From NCBI GenBank assembly GCA_023653785.1, contig JAMKCH010012693.1, forward strand, positions 62,001 to 126,000: a DNA stretch of 64,000 bases, given 5' to 3'. Below the pieces are notes generated by a model, which searched no databases, was not told the origin of the DNA, and worked only from the letters and a program-made list of their open reading frames with translations. Of this stretch, positions 23,361-34,369 are shown one piece after another. The first letter of the stretch is position 1; every line of letters starts with the position of its first letter. This stretch comes from Ophioderma brevispina. Taxonomy: Eukaryota > Echinodermata > Ophiuroidea > Amphilepidida > Ophiodermatidae. The position numbers were made by a program, and so were the translations under genes.

Positions 23361-23939
23361 AGTTGAATTTATCACATGCTACTGATCGCGACAGTCGGCG
23401 GGGACATATTTACGCATCCGTAAATACGAGTTCGCCTTGTTTCTTTCTGAACATCAAAAACATGTAAAGGCTAATCAGGAACATAATCTCATTTGGGAAG
23501 TAAAGGGTTATGGCTCAAAAGACAGTGTTTCCTATGTAACTGATTTTGGGGACACCAAACTTTACCGGGGAACACATTTGAGAGTTAATTATGCCTAATT
23601 AACAATCATCTTTGAATGATTGTCTGATTTTGATTTTCAAAATCAGTTTGGTATCTAATCATTATGAGCCTGTACAAAAAATATTTTTACCCAATTCAAG
23701 TTGTAGTCTAAGATGTATAAGATATTAACAATGAATTAAAAATTGTCACAAATTTTTGCCTAAAAAGGGATAATTTTACTGTTTTTCCCAGCAATTCTAT
23801 GTATTCCTTGCTGTGGGAAAATTAAATTTTATTTCTATCATTGCAGGGCAACAGGGGAAAATTAGTACTTAAACTACAAGTGCATCAGGCTTGTTGTTTT
23901 TTTTTTATACTAGTTTTGGCAAGTGGATACATGAGAACC

Positions 23940-26215
23940 ACACACTGATCTCTACACAATGGGGATAGGCAATCTCCGCGCGATTGACTACGAAGCCGGT
24001 GAATATTACCGGAGTTGCGCAGGTCCCTTTTGCTCTACCCAAAACATTGCACTCGGTTGCACGGGTTTCTATTGGGAGAGTATACATGTATGCTTATAAA
24101 GTACTTTTATGGCCAAATCGTGAAAATTATCAAGCATTGCAATTTGTATGGTATATGTTGCCCGTTTTGCCTGAAATTAACTGTGAGTAGAAGAAAACGA
24201 ATGTATTTCTAGGCAAGTTTGAAAACACGATAGTGATGGGTACGTCGAGCCTATCCTGTACATAATACGGTTTGCACTTGCATTGCCACTGTACTAGGAA
24301 CTATTGATCTAAAATGCTCTAACTCCATGTTATACCCAGTATGGGCACTAACTACTTCTAGTTCACTTCTAAATTAGTATTTAATTCATGCGACTTTTCG
24401 CTGGATACATTTAGAAATGGATCACAAGTAGACATAAGGGATAGCTTGTGATTTTACATTTATCCAAACACAGTCACTAGGACTAGAGATAAATCCCAAG
24501 GTCAAAGACCAAAATTGGAGTTCCTTCCAATTTTAATTTCCAATGTTGATTTAAAACATGATTTTGTGTCAGTAACTGAAACCCCATAGACTGACAGTTC
24601 ATTATCTTTTCGTCAAAGCAAGATTTAAGCCGAGGAGGGGGGGATTCAGGGGTTTGTTGAGTACCCGTGCTCATTCCAGGGGTTCTGAAATGAAATTGAC
24701 CCCTAAAAGGCTACACACGACCAATGTTCAGTGAAAATAAACCCCTAACGGAAGTCTACAGAAGCCATTGTTGTAAAAATATACTTTAGTCGTATTTTCA
24801 GGGGTTTTTTTTAAAATAAGGGGACCAGTTTGAAGTAAAATTCTACCCCTTGTCGGACCTGTTCTCAATACGACTAAATACCTTTAAATTAGCCAAATAC
24901 AAAAAATTACACACTCGGGGGTATGTTGCTGATATGTTGAGGTTACATTTCCATTTTATCATTGAACCAGTCACAATCAAAAATGAATTGAACCCCCTAG
25001 AACGTCATTATGTGAATTGTATAGCCCCTAGAGGTTGTCCCGCAATTGCAGCTATAGTCGCTCTTTTTTTTGGAACGAGCATTGGTCCCCGACCAAACTT
25101 CAAGGACCCCCTGGAATTTTATTCCAAAATATTTTAAAAAGGAACGTGCATGCCTGTTAAAAGAGAGAGTTACGAGGTCATTTCCAGAAAGAAAAGGACA
25201 TGCTTACCTCTCGTCTACCTGAGCCAATTTTAACAATTTCCGGGGGGGAGGGGGGGACCACCCCTGTGATTTTCCTTTTACAACATCCGATTCCTATAAA
25301 TTGGTACCACAAGATAGCTTTGCGTTTTTCTCTTCAATTGGATCCAAATAAGTACCAACATTCCCAATATGATCATAAGTTAAAGTGACTCAGAGATTTC
25401 GAAATATTATGTTTTTTGGTCATAAGGAAAAAAATAGTCAACTAGAAAATAAGATAGTAACATAAAATGCACAATTCCGAAATTTAGATGAATCGGATTT
25501 TTCGTTTTGATGCAGTAAACCATTTAGTGTCGTATTAACCTCCCATAGTGTAGTGTGTATAACAAAAATTCCGGATCCGGAATATTTTATAACAAATGTT
25601 GTGATTTTTATATGAAAGAATTCGATGGTAAGTTTAGCACTTTCACACAGTGATTAGTATTATGGACAAGAATTATGTAATGCAAAAAAACACGATTTTT
25701 TTGGAAATTGAGGGGCCGGCCCTCAGCGGGAAATCTCTGAGTCGGCCATTTAAGAAAGAGTGAAAAATACATGCTATAGGTGGGGTGGGGGGTGGGTAGT
25801 ACGTATGTTAAAGCGGAAAAAAAATCTTGAAGGGGATAATATCTAATATATCTGTGAATGCTAGTATATAGTCAAGGCACTTAGGCCTACCTCCAGAATT
25901 ATTTTTGTAAGCTGAAAACCTGAAACTTGGCATTTTAAGACTTTTTAAAAATTTTGAAGCATATTTTGTTCGAAAACATACCCACCCATACGCGAAAATC
26001 AAACCAAATAATTGACAAAACTTTGACATACGCGCAATTAATTGCCGAATTCTGTCCCTTTTCCATAGTTTCCCTATTCAGTTGTACGTTCACGCGATCG
26101 GGTTCTTGGTAGAGCAAAAGGGCCGCCGTGCAAATTCCGGTTTTCCTCCACTTCGGAGCGGCGATTGCCTACCGTGTTGTATAGAGATCAGTGGTACACA
26201 TCCTTCTGGTCTGTG
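23940..26215. mobile_element. Possible 2.3-kb element bounded by inverted repeats
   Basis: The left end carries CACTGATCTCTACACAAT, TAGGCAATC, a CCGG-containing block and CCCTTTTGCTCTACC. The reverse complement of 26060-26215 carries CACTGATCTCTATACAAC, TAGGCAATC, CCGG and CCCTTTTGCTCTACC in the same order. The arms are about 150 bp with moderate similarity. The interior holds the TTAA MITE at 25380 and C-run motifs (AGGGGTT, CCCCTA) but no recognisable transposase. Confidence 0.5.
25380..25753 (-). mobile_element. TTAA-flanked palindromic MITE, copy A
   Basis: Both ends abut TTAA. The termini are AGTGACTCAGAGATTTCG and, reverse-complemented, ATGGCCGACTCAGAGATTTC. The centre contains the 16-bp palindrome ATTCCGGATCCGGAAT. 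The same element lies in opposite orientation at 59855-60221. A TTAA target is used by piggyBac and Kolobok transposases, and no transposase is encoded here. Confidence 0.78.
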
Positions 26216-26837
26216 CCAAAACGAAAGTGAGGCAGATTATCAGATAGTAGGGATTCTGGGACTGACCTGGGTCAGGCTGTACCATTCTTTATAGGGTAGT
26301 TGTATTTTGGGCCATTTCCAATTCTCTAGAAAGGTAATGCAATGTTTCAGTTAACATTGGAAGGTAATCAGACCTCAGTATATGATTTACAAAACAGAAT
26401 TGTTTTTTACTAATTATAAGCAAGATTTTGCTATGTAATCTCTCTTAAACTATTTGAATCTTTATATAATGAAAAGTGTTTACATGGGTAAATGACTGTC
26501 ACCTAATTCATATCTTCTAATTCAGATTTGTTTTGGAGAAATCTTCGTATTTATGGCATTTTTTTTATCTCAGTAGACGTCAATAAACGCACAATACTGT
26601 ATTTACTGTATTTATAGTACTGGCGTATAAGAAACTCTGGGAAATAAGCTATGAAAAAGTTGCTACAATCAACTGATATGGGTATATTTTTAAGTTATAG
26701 AACATGTTACAAAAAGACAGAAGTCACAAAAAGTCAGAAGTTAGTGATGATGTCCTACTTGTCGAATGACCCTTTAAATTGGACTTGAGCATTGGTCATA
26801 ATTTTTGGAAACACATGAAAAACAATTGTGTAAATGA

Positions 26838-27908
26838 TAAATTATCTAGGAATACCACTTTAATTGGCCCACATGACCTTGACCCAAATCTGAACATCCC
26901 ATATGGGCCTTGGGTCAGCAGTTCTTCTGATCGATTGAACAATAAGTAATCATTGAAATAAATCTGTGTACATCCTATAATGTGCCTAGGTTTGGTGAAC
27001 ATAGCAATTTCTTTGTTGCACAAGAAGGAATTTATAAATTTTCAAAGAATGCCCCTTTAATTGGCCCATGTGTCCTTTGACCTAAATCTGTGAACACCCA
27101 TATGGGCCTTGGGTTAGTGGTTCTTCTGACAGATTTTTGCTGCAATCAGCCCAAACGTTTGGCAAAAAGGAATATTTTCGCAAGTGTGAACAGACAGACA
27201 CACAGACAGACATACGGACAGACACAGACAGACAGACAGACAGACAGATAGATTGTAAAAAGTATTCCATCTGCTTTTTAGAGCCCAAAAGTATATTATT
27301 AGACACTAATGTAATGTTTTATAGCTAAATAATACCCTAAAATATGCCAAAACGCCTTATCACAAATCCCCTGATTTCTGTGTCACGTGACAAGTAAACA
27401 CGTACTTTGCCCACAATTTTTTTTCAATCAAATTGAAGGGCGTTAAGTCAACATTACGTGCACAAAATAAAATAAAAAAATAATCACCCATTTTGGAGAA
27501 AATGGGATTTTACCTTGCCCATAAAATTTTGAGTTTTTTCATATATCGTGAAATGCTGTATTTCAACGTGGCAACAGCATAAGAAGCTGGCAAACCCGAC
27601 TCGTTTAAATTTAATGACAGTTAGTGTAAACATAAAGGTATTTATCCATGAAGTCAGTTTAATAAAAATGTCTACCGTCTTGATGTACCATTTTGTTTGA
27701 AAATGCTGTTTTTAGTAATGAAATTAGCTAATTTGGGGTATCCTAGACCCGTAAATCAGCAAAAACAAGAAAGGGCCGTTACCATGTCAACAGACAAATG
27801 CTGAATTTTTAAATGTCATATTCTTACATTGGGACCAAATGTCTTTTACCTCACAAAGTTTAAGAAAAATCGGTGAGATGTCGTGTCCATGAGTTTGTCA
27901 ACCTAGAA
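26838..27908 (-). repeat. 1-kb inverted repeat, right arm
   Basis: Reverse-complement partner of 19748-20763. It includes a (CAGA)n tract at about 27190-27250 that mirrors the left arm's (GTCT)n. Beyond 27908 the flank is a TTAA-type MITE end (27975-28085, minus) also seen at 2741, so the junctions of the two arms differ. Confidence 0.88.
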
Positions 27909-28154
27909 AAAATTAGCTCTTAAATACAAAATCTTTCTGTTTGCCCATAATAGTGCTGATTTGGGCTTAATCACTTCAGGCGAGGGCTAATGTATATAAA
28001 AGCTTTACAACCATGCAAAAATATCAATTTTGAAAAATCTTGAGGGCGCACCATTTTTCAGATGTGCCAGTGTCTCTTTAAACACTAATATTATTGAAAA
28101 TGCTGCGGCATGTTGAGACCAATCTGTTACCATCTTAGTGAGAAGTATCAATGA

Positions 28155-28448
28155 TCAATCTGCCTAAAGGAAGCACCCTCGGGAGGTACCACAGCACTGA
28201 GACGGTACTTCTCAGGGTGAAAATGATGTGCTGAAGTCTCTTGATGATTGCAAGGTTGTTTTCAATGTGTTACTTGACATGTCAACAGCGGTTGATCACC
28301 ACATTTTGTTACAAAGATTTGAATATCGGTTTGGTATGGGGAGTACCGTAAATCACTGGTTCGCATCTTATTTAAGTGGTCGAACCACTAGGGTTACTGT
28401 CAAGAACGAGTTTTCCAGCGATCATACATTGGAATATTCACCTCCTCG
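28155..28448 (+). mobile_element. CR1/L2-like LINE reverse transcriptase fragment
   Basis: Read with one frame shift, the sequence gives LPKGS, then GRYHSTETVLLRVKNDVL, SLDDCKVVFNVLLDMSTAVD, HHILLQRFEYRFGMG and WFASYLSGRTTRVTVKNEFS. This matches the CR1/L2 pattern 'HHSTETALLRV.ND......LLDLSAAFDTVDH.ILL.RL'. The AFDT part has collapsed to AVD, a three-residue loss. The fragment stops at 28445, before the catalytic YADD box, at the boundary of an opposite-strand LINE tail. Confidence 0.85.
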
Positions 28449-28449
28449 G

Positions 28450-28945
28450 CTTCATCGGCCCATGAGTTGACAGCTGTTGACGCTATACGCAACTCCTGTT
28501 GTATTGGGGATATCATATGCGATCACGGTATAAAAATCCATGCTAAAACACCATACTAAAGAACAGATATGGAGGAGAAGGCCAAGAGGCCAAATAGACC
28601 AGAAGCGGCTTCCCCTTAAAGCAAATGTCACATGAAAAAACATAACATTATCATTGCAACTATAATACACTAAATAAACAACCATTGATCCACGTACAAA
28701 CAGGCAAACAAATAAAATAAATGACCCAAACAAGATCTTACTCAAATCTAATTCAAATACTTGTATACGAAGTCATTAGGTGATTTTGAGAATATGTCTA
28801 AACTGTTTGAGATTGATTGCATTTTTTATGTTTTGAGGTAAAGTGTTCCAAAAAATGGGACCTGATGCTCTCACACCCTTAGCAGCCAAAGTGATTTTGT
28901 TTTTCATTAAATGATAATCATTTATCAATCAATTGACAACAGAAA
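28450..28945 (-). mobile_element. LINE 3' end (C-terminus and 3' UTR), minus strand
   Basis: The minus-strand frame at about 28900-28775 reads KITLAAKGVRASGPIFWNTL then PQNIKNAINLKQFRHILK. This is the 'GP..WN.LP..I......F...L' signature at the very C-terminus of CR1/Jockey-type LINE polyproteins. The stop is followed by a GT-rich 3' UTR containing GGCCTCTTGGCC. It abuts the plus-strand reverse transcriptase fragment, giving a convergent junction. Confidence 0.7.
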
Positions 28946-29089
28946 ACTAATTGATTCTAATTGTTTTTCTTGGTCGTCAGGCATCACTAAAATTTTCGAT
29001 CTAATTAACAGGTCTGACATTTGGGTTAAACCCAATATAATCACTGCTACACATTTCAACGATCTTATCTCCTCTCCAACGTGTTTATA

Positions 29090-29700
29090 GTAATCTCTGG
29101 ATTAAACAGATACAAAATTTCCAATCTAAATTGAGAACTTACTGTCTTTTCAAGAAATCATATGACATGGAGAATTACGTAATTATGTCTGATCGCTCAT
29201 CTAGATCTGCACTTTGTAGATTAAGAATTAGTTCTCATTCATTAATGATTGAGAAAGGTCGCCATCTCTCACTTAATCCAGAAGATAGAAAATGCCATTA
29301 TTGTAATCTGAACGAAGTTGAGAATGAATTTTACTTTATAATGAAATGTACTCTCTATAATGACTTGCGCAATAAGCTACTTTCTGATATCGATGAAACT
29401 GTTGACACCACAGAAATCCTATAGCGCCGAAGGCGCTATGGTTGACACCAATAATTTGTCAGATAATGACATTTTCATTCTCATAATGAGTGTCAATGAA
29501 TATGATAATATCTTGCCAGTTATTAATTTTGTTAAATCTGCTTTTGATATGCGCTCTAATACTGTCTTGTAAATTTCTAATTTTATAATGTCTTATTTTA
29601 AAGTTTAAACATTTTGGTCTGTTCTTTTTTATGAATTGTATAATCATTTGACTATACCTACATGTTTGGTGAATGTCAATAAAATACTTTGAACTTTTAA
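29090..29700 (+). mobile_element. LINE C-terminal zinc-knuckle region with 3' end
   Basis: The frame from 29131 reads SRSALCRLRISSHSLMIEKG, then CHYCNLNEVENEFYFIMKC. This is the C-x2-C and C-terminal zinc-knuckle-like block near the end of many LINE polyproteins, where H usually precedes the aromatic residue and is Y here. After a 40-bp insertion the frame continues in SDNDIFILIMSVNEYDNI to the stop at 29572. The 3' UTR ends with GTCAATAAAATACTTTGAAC. The encoded region would bind nucleic acid next to the reverse transcriptase, which is absent here. Confidence 0.8.
29401..29450. mobile_element. 30-bp palindromic insertion with 10-bp direct repeat
   Basis: GTTGACACCA occurs at 29401-29410 and 29441-29450. 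Between them is a 30-bp insert containing the near-perfect hairpin ATAGCGCCGAAGGCGCTAT (29421-29439, 8-bp stem, 3-nt loop). The repeat spacing is 40 bp. Taking out 40 bp re-joins the two LINE reading frames (29131 and 29360 frames) exactly. Confidence 0.75.
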
Positions 29701-29709
29701 CTATATTTA

Positions 29710-31080
29710 TGGTTAAATGATTATGAATATTACTTCTTTTAGGAAAATATTTCTCAAATATCGGGGGTAATTAATCAGTAGAATGTTTGAAGAGAAACAC
29801 TCCAAGCTCTAATTTATACATGTCAAAATATTCAAAATTTTGTGATCTTGAAATAATGGTGCAGAATGACTTATATAATGGCTACCTGAGAGTATTCTTA
29901 CAGCGCGTTTTTGTAACTTAAATAGCTTATCCAATGAATTTTATTAGTATTTCCCCATGCCAGTATTCCGTAGCTTATGTATGGTAAAATAAGCGAACAA
30001 TAATGATTGTAATATATATTTGGGCACGAAATGTCTCATGTTGTTCAGAATACTTATATTACCAGATATTTTTATAGCAATGCCATCAATATGGTCTTTC
30101 CATGTCAAATTTTCGTCAATTATGACACCGAGGAATTTGGTTTTGCTTACTCTAACCAGTTTTGTAACATCTAGTATAACATCCAAATGACTTATAGTTT
30201 CGTGTTTTGTGAGCTGTACCCATGATCATATAGTTTGTTTTTGTAGCATTTATTGAGAGTTTTTAGCCAAAACCAGGTTTCCTTCTTTTAATTCTTCATT
30301 GATAATACAAAATTTCATGAGAATATCTTAATGAGAATAAAGATAGAGTTCGTCAGCAAAAAGGATGAACTGTAATGTTCACAATATCCTTAACATATAA
30401 AAAACTCAAATAATAGGGGTCCTAAAATTGACCCGTGGGCACACCACACATTTCTCAAGTGTCGATTACTGAGAGTTATAATATACAAACTGGTTTCTGT
30501 TATACAGGATTCATTGTAAACCATTCAATACTTACACACTAATACCATAATGTTCCAATTTATGAAGTAAAATATGGTGATCAAACGCTTCTGATAAAAT
30601 GGACTAAAAACTCCAACTGTAGTTTCATTGCGTTCAATTGAATTATTTATTTTATCTACAAGATCAATTATGCCATTGATGTCGAATGGTTGGATCTAAA
30701 TCCAAACTGTTTCTGGTTTAGGATCTTGTGCTTATTTCGGTAGTCAAAACACATCTATTGAAGACACGTCTTTCACGACTTTTCGAAAAACATGGCACGA
30801 TAGAAACTGGTCTATAATATTTCGGGGTATATTCGGGGTCATCTTGTATACAGGGGTACAACTTTGGCTATTTTGAGCTGTTTTGGCACAATACCGTGAT
30901 ATAGACAATTAAAGGATCATATTTTAACACGGTTGCCTGATTGCCCTTGCAACTTTTTAACAATATAATTTCCAATGTTATCATGGCCGGGGCTTTTATT
31001 TGAGTCAAACGTCATTATTATTTTTGAGGATTTCATTATCTACTATCGGTTTCATAAATAAGCTATGTGGAGTGGATTTT
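29710..31080 (-). mobile_element. CR1/Jockey-like LINE reverse transcriptase, nearly full domain, decayed
   Basis: Read from 31080 down in shifting frames, the order of motifs is correct for the whole domain: SNKSPGHDNIGNYIVKK, then PKQLKIAKVVPLY, PVSIVPCFSKVVKDV, IIDLVDKINNSIERNETTVG, a DHHILLHKLEHYGI block, HGSILGPLLFEFF, FILFADELYLYS near 30343-30372, TKFLGVIIDENLTWKDHID, and LFKLQKRAVRILSGSHYISH. The catalytic box is FADE where FADD is expected. The C-terminal MYKLELGVFLFKH follows. Several stops and frameshifts make it dead. Its 3' side meets the 3' end of the plus-strand LINE at about 29700. Confidence 0.88.
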
Positions 31081-31199
31081 TCAGATATATATCATATATA
31101 TATTTTCCCTTTATGGTGAATTTCCTTGGCTAGATTCGGTCCGATGTAACAAAATATAGACATGGACGTGGACCAATAACCAAATGTATAACAAATCTG

Positions 31200-32090
31200 T
31201 CGTCCCCATCTGGGGGTAAGGGAAACCAAGTGTAATTCATAATTAAATTATACGATCACATAACTGTCTGTTCCGCACATTAAAACTGGCACCATTTCTT
31301 AAAAATATATAAAAAATGTCACCTCAATTTCTTTCCCAATATCAGAGACCAATGGATATGTCTAGATTCAGCTAACCAAGCTAAGATATTACAATGGGCC
31401 GGGTATGTAGGCCATTGTTATAGCCAGGGGTTACCACCTCCACGATTCGGGTTGTGTGACAAATACCCGTCCTATCTCCACAATAACTAACCAGTGTTAC
31501 ATTATAATATAGTCGTTGACACTAAATTTTTTCTGAAACGCGGTAAATTGCAATAGAAATGAAGTTAAGCAATAAGTTACGGATTTTGGTTCTGCACAAA
31601 GTTGTTAGGTCAAGCTTGCCCAGAAACATTCTCTCTTGAGGTTTGTTCATGTTTCTTCCTTTTCTAATAAATGATGAAATATGGCCAAAGTTAATTGAAC
31701 ACGACCACTATAGAGCTCATAATATTTATTGACTGTGAATGAGGTAAGGATTTTGTCCTGAAAACTACTCAGTCTAAATTGGAGAGCGTAACAGCTGAAA
31801 TCTCTTCAGCTGCCGCAACAATATAACATGGTCCTGCACTCCCCAGATGAAGGGGAATTGAAGGTTTTTCTAAAACCGCAACCGGACCGGTGATTGCATA
31901 TATTTAACTGCATTTGGTTGCTGAAGTCTATGTTATCCACTAGTCACGATATTGGGGAAAATGACATTGAAGTGACATTTTATTTTTTTCAAGGAAAAGT
32001 GCCAGTTTATTGTGGGAACAGACGATTATATGATTTTAATAATTAATTATGAATTTACATTGGTTTTCCTCTAGCCCCCCGATGGAGACT
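31200..32090 (-). mobile_element. Long-TIR DNA transposon, copy 2
   Basis: The right end reverse-complemented, GTCTCCATCGGGGGGCTAGA, matches the left end of copy 1. The left end is GTCCCCATCTGGGGGTAAGG. The interior aligns to copy 1 reverse-complemented, including AGTTAATTGAACACGACCAC and GGTTACCACCTCCACGAT. It is nearly full length (about 890 bp). Confidence 0.82.
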
Positions 32091-32404
32091 ACAAAACAGA
32101 GAGCCTAGAAGGACATGTCCCATCGGACTAATTAATAATTAAAATCATTGACAATATCTAAAGGGTTAATGAATCGATCTCCTGCAAGAATTCATAAATG
32201 ATAGTGATTATTTTCTAGGTTGCCTTGCCCTATAAATATTTTGATATTCTTCCATGTCATTCGGATGTCATCATGTTTCCTGTGCTGAAACTTCTTACAT
32301 AGAACTGACGTTTGGATTTCGAGATATCAGTGTATGAATTTATTTCTAAACGTTTTGTATTTTTTCTAATTTAATTAGTTGGACATTGTTTAAATTCTTA
32401 TATA

Positions 32405-33165
32405 ATTTGTTTTTATTATTAATTGCTTGTTAACAGCCCTTTCGTTATCCATGGAGAAATAAGATCTTTTTTCCTTTTAGCGGTACATTTTTTCATAGGA
32501 ATACATTCATCATTCAGCTCAATGAATTTTTCAGCAAAAGTATTATAATCAGCATCAGCACTCTTACCATCCAAAATTTCACCCCAGTTTACAGTGGAAA
32601 GTTTATGCATAAAGGTCCATGGCCCGATCGTCCCCAGAAGCCCCAGATTTTAGTATCAGAAGAAAGCTACTATTTTTCTCATTTACCCTGTGAAATCTTA
32701 GAGCCTAAATATGTTGGTTTGGAAGTTATGAGCGAAAATATGTCCCATTTTGGTCGACCAATATTAATTTTATACAGTACTCTATGGGGCTTAAAAAATC
32801 GCGTTTTTAGCTCTCGCATCAAAACGGATTGAAAATCGGCGCGAAACTTTACTGTATTGGAGTGAAGGCCAATCTATTAAGACGAAAACTTCATATCCTT
32901 AAATCGGGCCATCCCCCTTTAAAATTTTAAATGTTACCATCACTAAAATTTCTTCTATAAATAGGTCCTTTATTAAGAGTCTTATTTTTCGGCGTACTTC
33001 TGCTGACATGCAAAACAGTAGGAAAGTGATCGCTAATATGGGCTAATATCATTAGGGAGAATTACAGAATTTACAACATCATAATCATTAATTAATATAT
33101 TATCGATTATAGTTGCAGAGCTATTAGTTATTCTGGTCGGTTTTAAAATGGTTGGTATAAATGAT
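32405..33165 (-). mobile_element. LINE endonuclease C-terminus and linker, split by a MITE
   Basis: Minus-strand residues at 33160-32925 read SFIPTILKPTRITNSSATII then DNILINDYDVV. This is the C-terminal part of an apurinic-type endonuclease ('PTRIT..S.TLIDNI' pattern). At 32610-32405 the reading continues with LSTVNWGEILDGKSADADYN, TFAEKFIELNDECIPMKK and ISPWITKGLLTSN, the linker that precedes the reverse transcriptase ('KPWIT.GLL'). A 308-bp TA-flanked MITE separates the halves. Removing it with one TA restores a continuous frame apart from one stop. No reverse transcriptase follows downstream. Confidence 0.82.
32612..32919. mobile_element. TA-flanked MITE inserted in a LINE
   Basis: The termini are AAGGTCCATGGCCCGAT and, reverse-complemented, AAGGGGGATGGCCCGAT. 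Each is flanked by TA (32610-32611 and 32920-32921). The length is 308 bp with no transposase. The TA target and ends suggest a Tc1/mariner-type donor. Confidence 0.8.
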
Positions 33166-33169
33166 TTTG

Positions 33170-33585
33170 ACCTAAAGGTCCAGAGTGACTCTCAGCGTGC
33201 CCTTACCTGCCTATCATCATGTATCTCCAAAATTAATGATTGGAATTTTGCTAATACTTTGCAACTTAATCAGGATTAACCTGAGTTTACCGTTTTGCCT
33301 GTATATGCCTAATCATATTCTACCACGGCTTACTAATCTCGAGCTTGGTAATGTGTGTGTATCCGTCCTTCCTAAAATGTTAAGAATCTGGGTATTTTTC
33401 TGATGGTTGCATGAACGTGTCTGATCAAGTCAGTTCCTTTTGTAAATCCATCAATTTCCATTTAAGGAACCTTTGGAGAATTCGCCTCATTATCACATGT
33501 GAGACTTGTCACAATGCAGTTAGGGGTTAGTCCTCTCAGCTTCCACTCGCGCCTTGAATATGGTAACTCTTTGTTGTTGGGTGCA
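33170..33585 (+). mobile_element. CR1/L2-like LINE fragment after the catalytic box
   Basis: Frames read SDSQRALTCLSSCISKINDW, NFANTLQLNQD, a stretch HILPRLTNLELGN, VKNLGIF, and then SVPFVNPSI with FHSRLEYGNSLLLGA at about 33540-33580. The order 'CI..I..WM..N.LQLN..KTE', 'VKNLGV', 'SRLDYGN.LL.G' is that of the region after YADD in CR1/L2-like LINEs. It is interrupted by stops, and at 33585 by the TTCCGAAGG minisatellite. Confidence 0.82.
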
Positions 33586-33595
33586 CGCGAGGGGT

Positions 33596-33880
33596 CAGCC
33601 CGATGTTCCGAAAGGTCTTTGGTCCGAAAGATATTTGTCCGAAGTGTCGTTGGTCCGATGTAGAAACATATGAAGGTTTTTAGACCGAAAGGTTTTTATT
33701 CCGAAGGGTCGTAATTTCGAATAAGGGGTCATTTATCCGATCGCACAATGTTCCGAAGGTTTTTTGTTCCGAAGGGTTTATATTCTGAAAAAGTAAATGG
33801 TCATTGTTTCAAAGGGTCGTTTGTCCGAAGAGCAAATACAGGTTTATGTTCCGAAGGGTTTTAATCCGACAGCGAGAACC
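33596..33880 (+). repeat. TTCCGAAGGGT minisatellite
   Basis: About a dozen degenerate units of 20-24 bp, built on TTTGTTCCGAAGGGTCGTTT and near variants (GGTCCGAAAG, TATTCTGAAAA). They run as an uninterrupted block between two LINE fragments. Confidence 0.85.
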
Positions 33881-34368
33881 AGAATCGGCCGATGTAAGGT
33901 TTCTTTGCAGCAGTGGAAGCAGATCAGGACACTACTTATAGTTGTGGAACAGCACCACAGACAATGAAACATCTCATGGTCTGCCCACTGTTGGAGCAAC
34001 AATGCACAGACAAGGACTTGCGGAGTTCAGTGAAGCAGCCATTGGCTGAATCATATTTGAGAACCATGCACTGTTTGGACACGATATTCCAAGAAGAAGA
34101 CTATTTACAGAGAAATGACCCTCTTGGCACGGGATGCAGACTTCGTTTTTACTCCTACTACATCCGCCTTTCCATGCTGAGATCTTATAAAAAGGCGGGC
34201 GACTCCTCCTTTGCTGTCGGTGCTCCTCGCATTAACATGCCAAAGGAGTTTCGTGACCGTATACTAATTTCTATTCAGTTTGTTGATCGTCTAAGTCTCA
34301 TTTTTAAAATTTTGCCCATGCAGATAGACGATTTTATGAGATATTGTCAAATTATACAATTGACATAA
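33880..34368 (+). mobile_element. LINE C-terminal zinc-knuckle remnant plus unrecognised ORF
   Basis: The 151-codon frame begins DTTYSCGTAPQTMKHLMVCP then LLEQQCTDKDL. This is the 'C.CG...QT..HL..CP....C...DL' tail of RTE/Jockey-like LINE polyproteins. The remaining ~100 residues (RTMHCLDTIFQEEDYLQRND, and RFYSYYIRLSMLRSYKKAGD) match nothing I know. They may be a host exon, read-through or another element. The frame is open over 450 bp, unusually long for this region. Confidence 0.6.
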
Positions 34369-34369
34369 A

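Noticed and set aside
22764..23375. Long glycine/valine-rich and proline/threonine-rich frames on both strands
   Set aside because: They come from the G-rich minisatellite, where stop codons are rare by composition.
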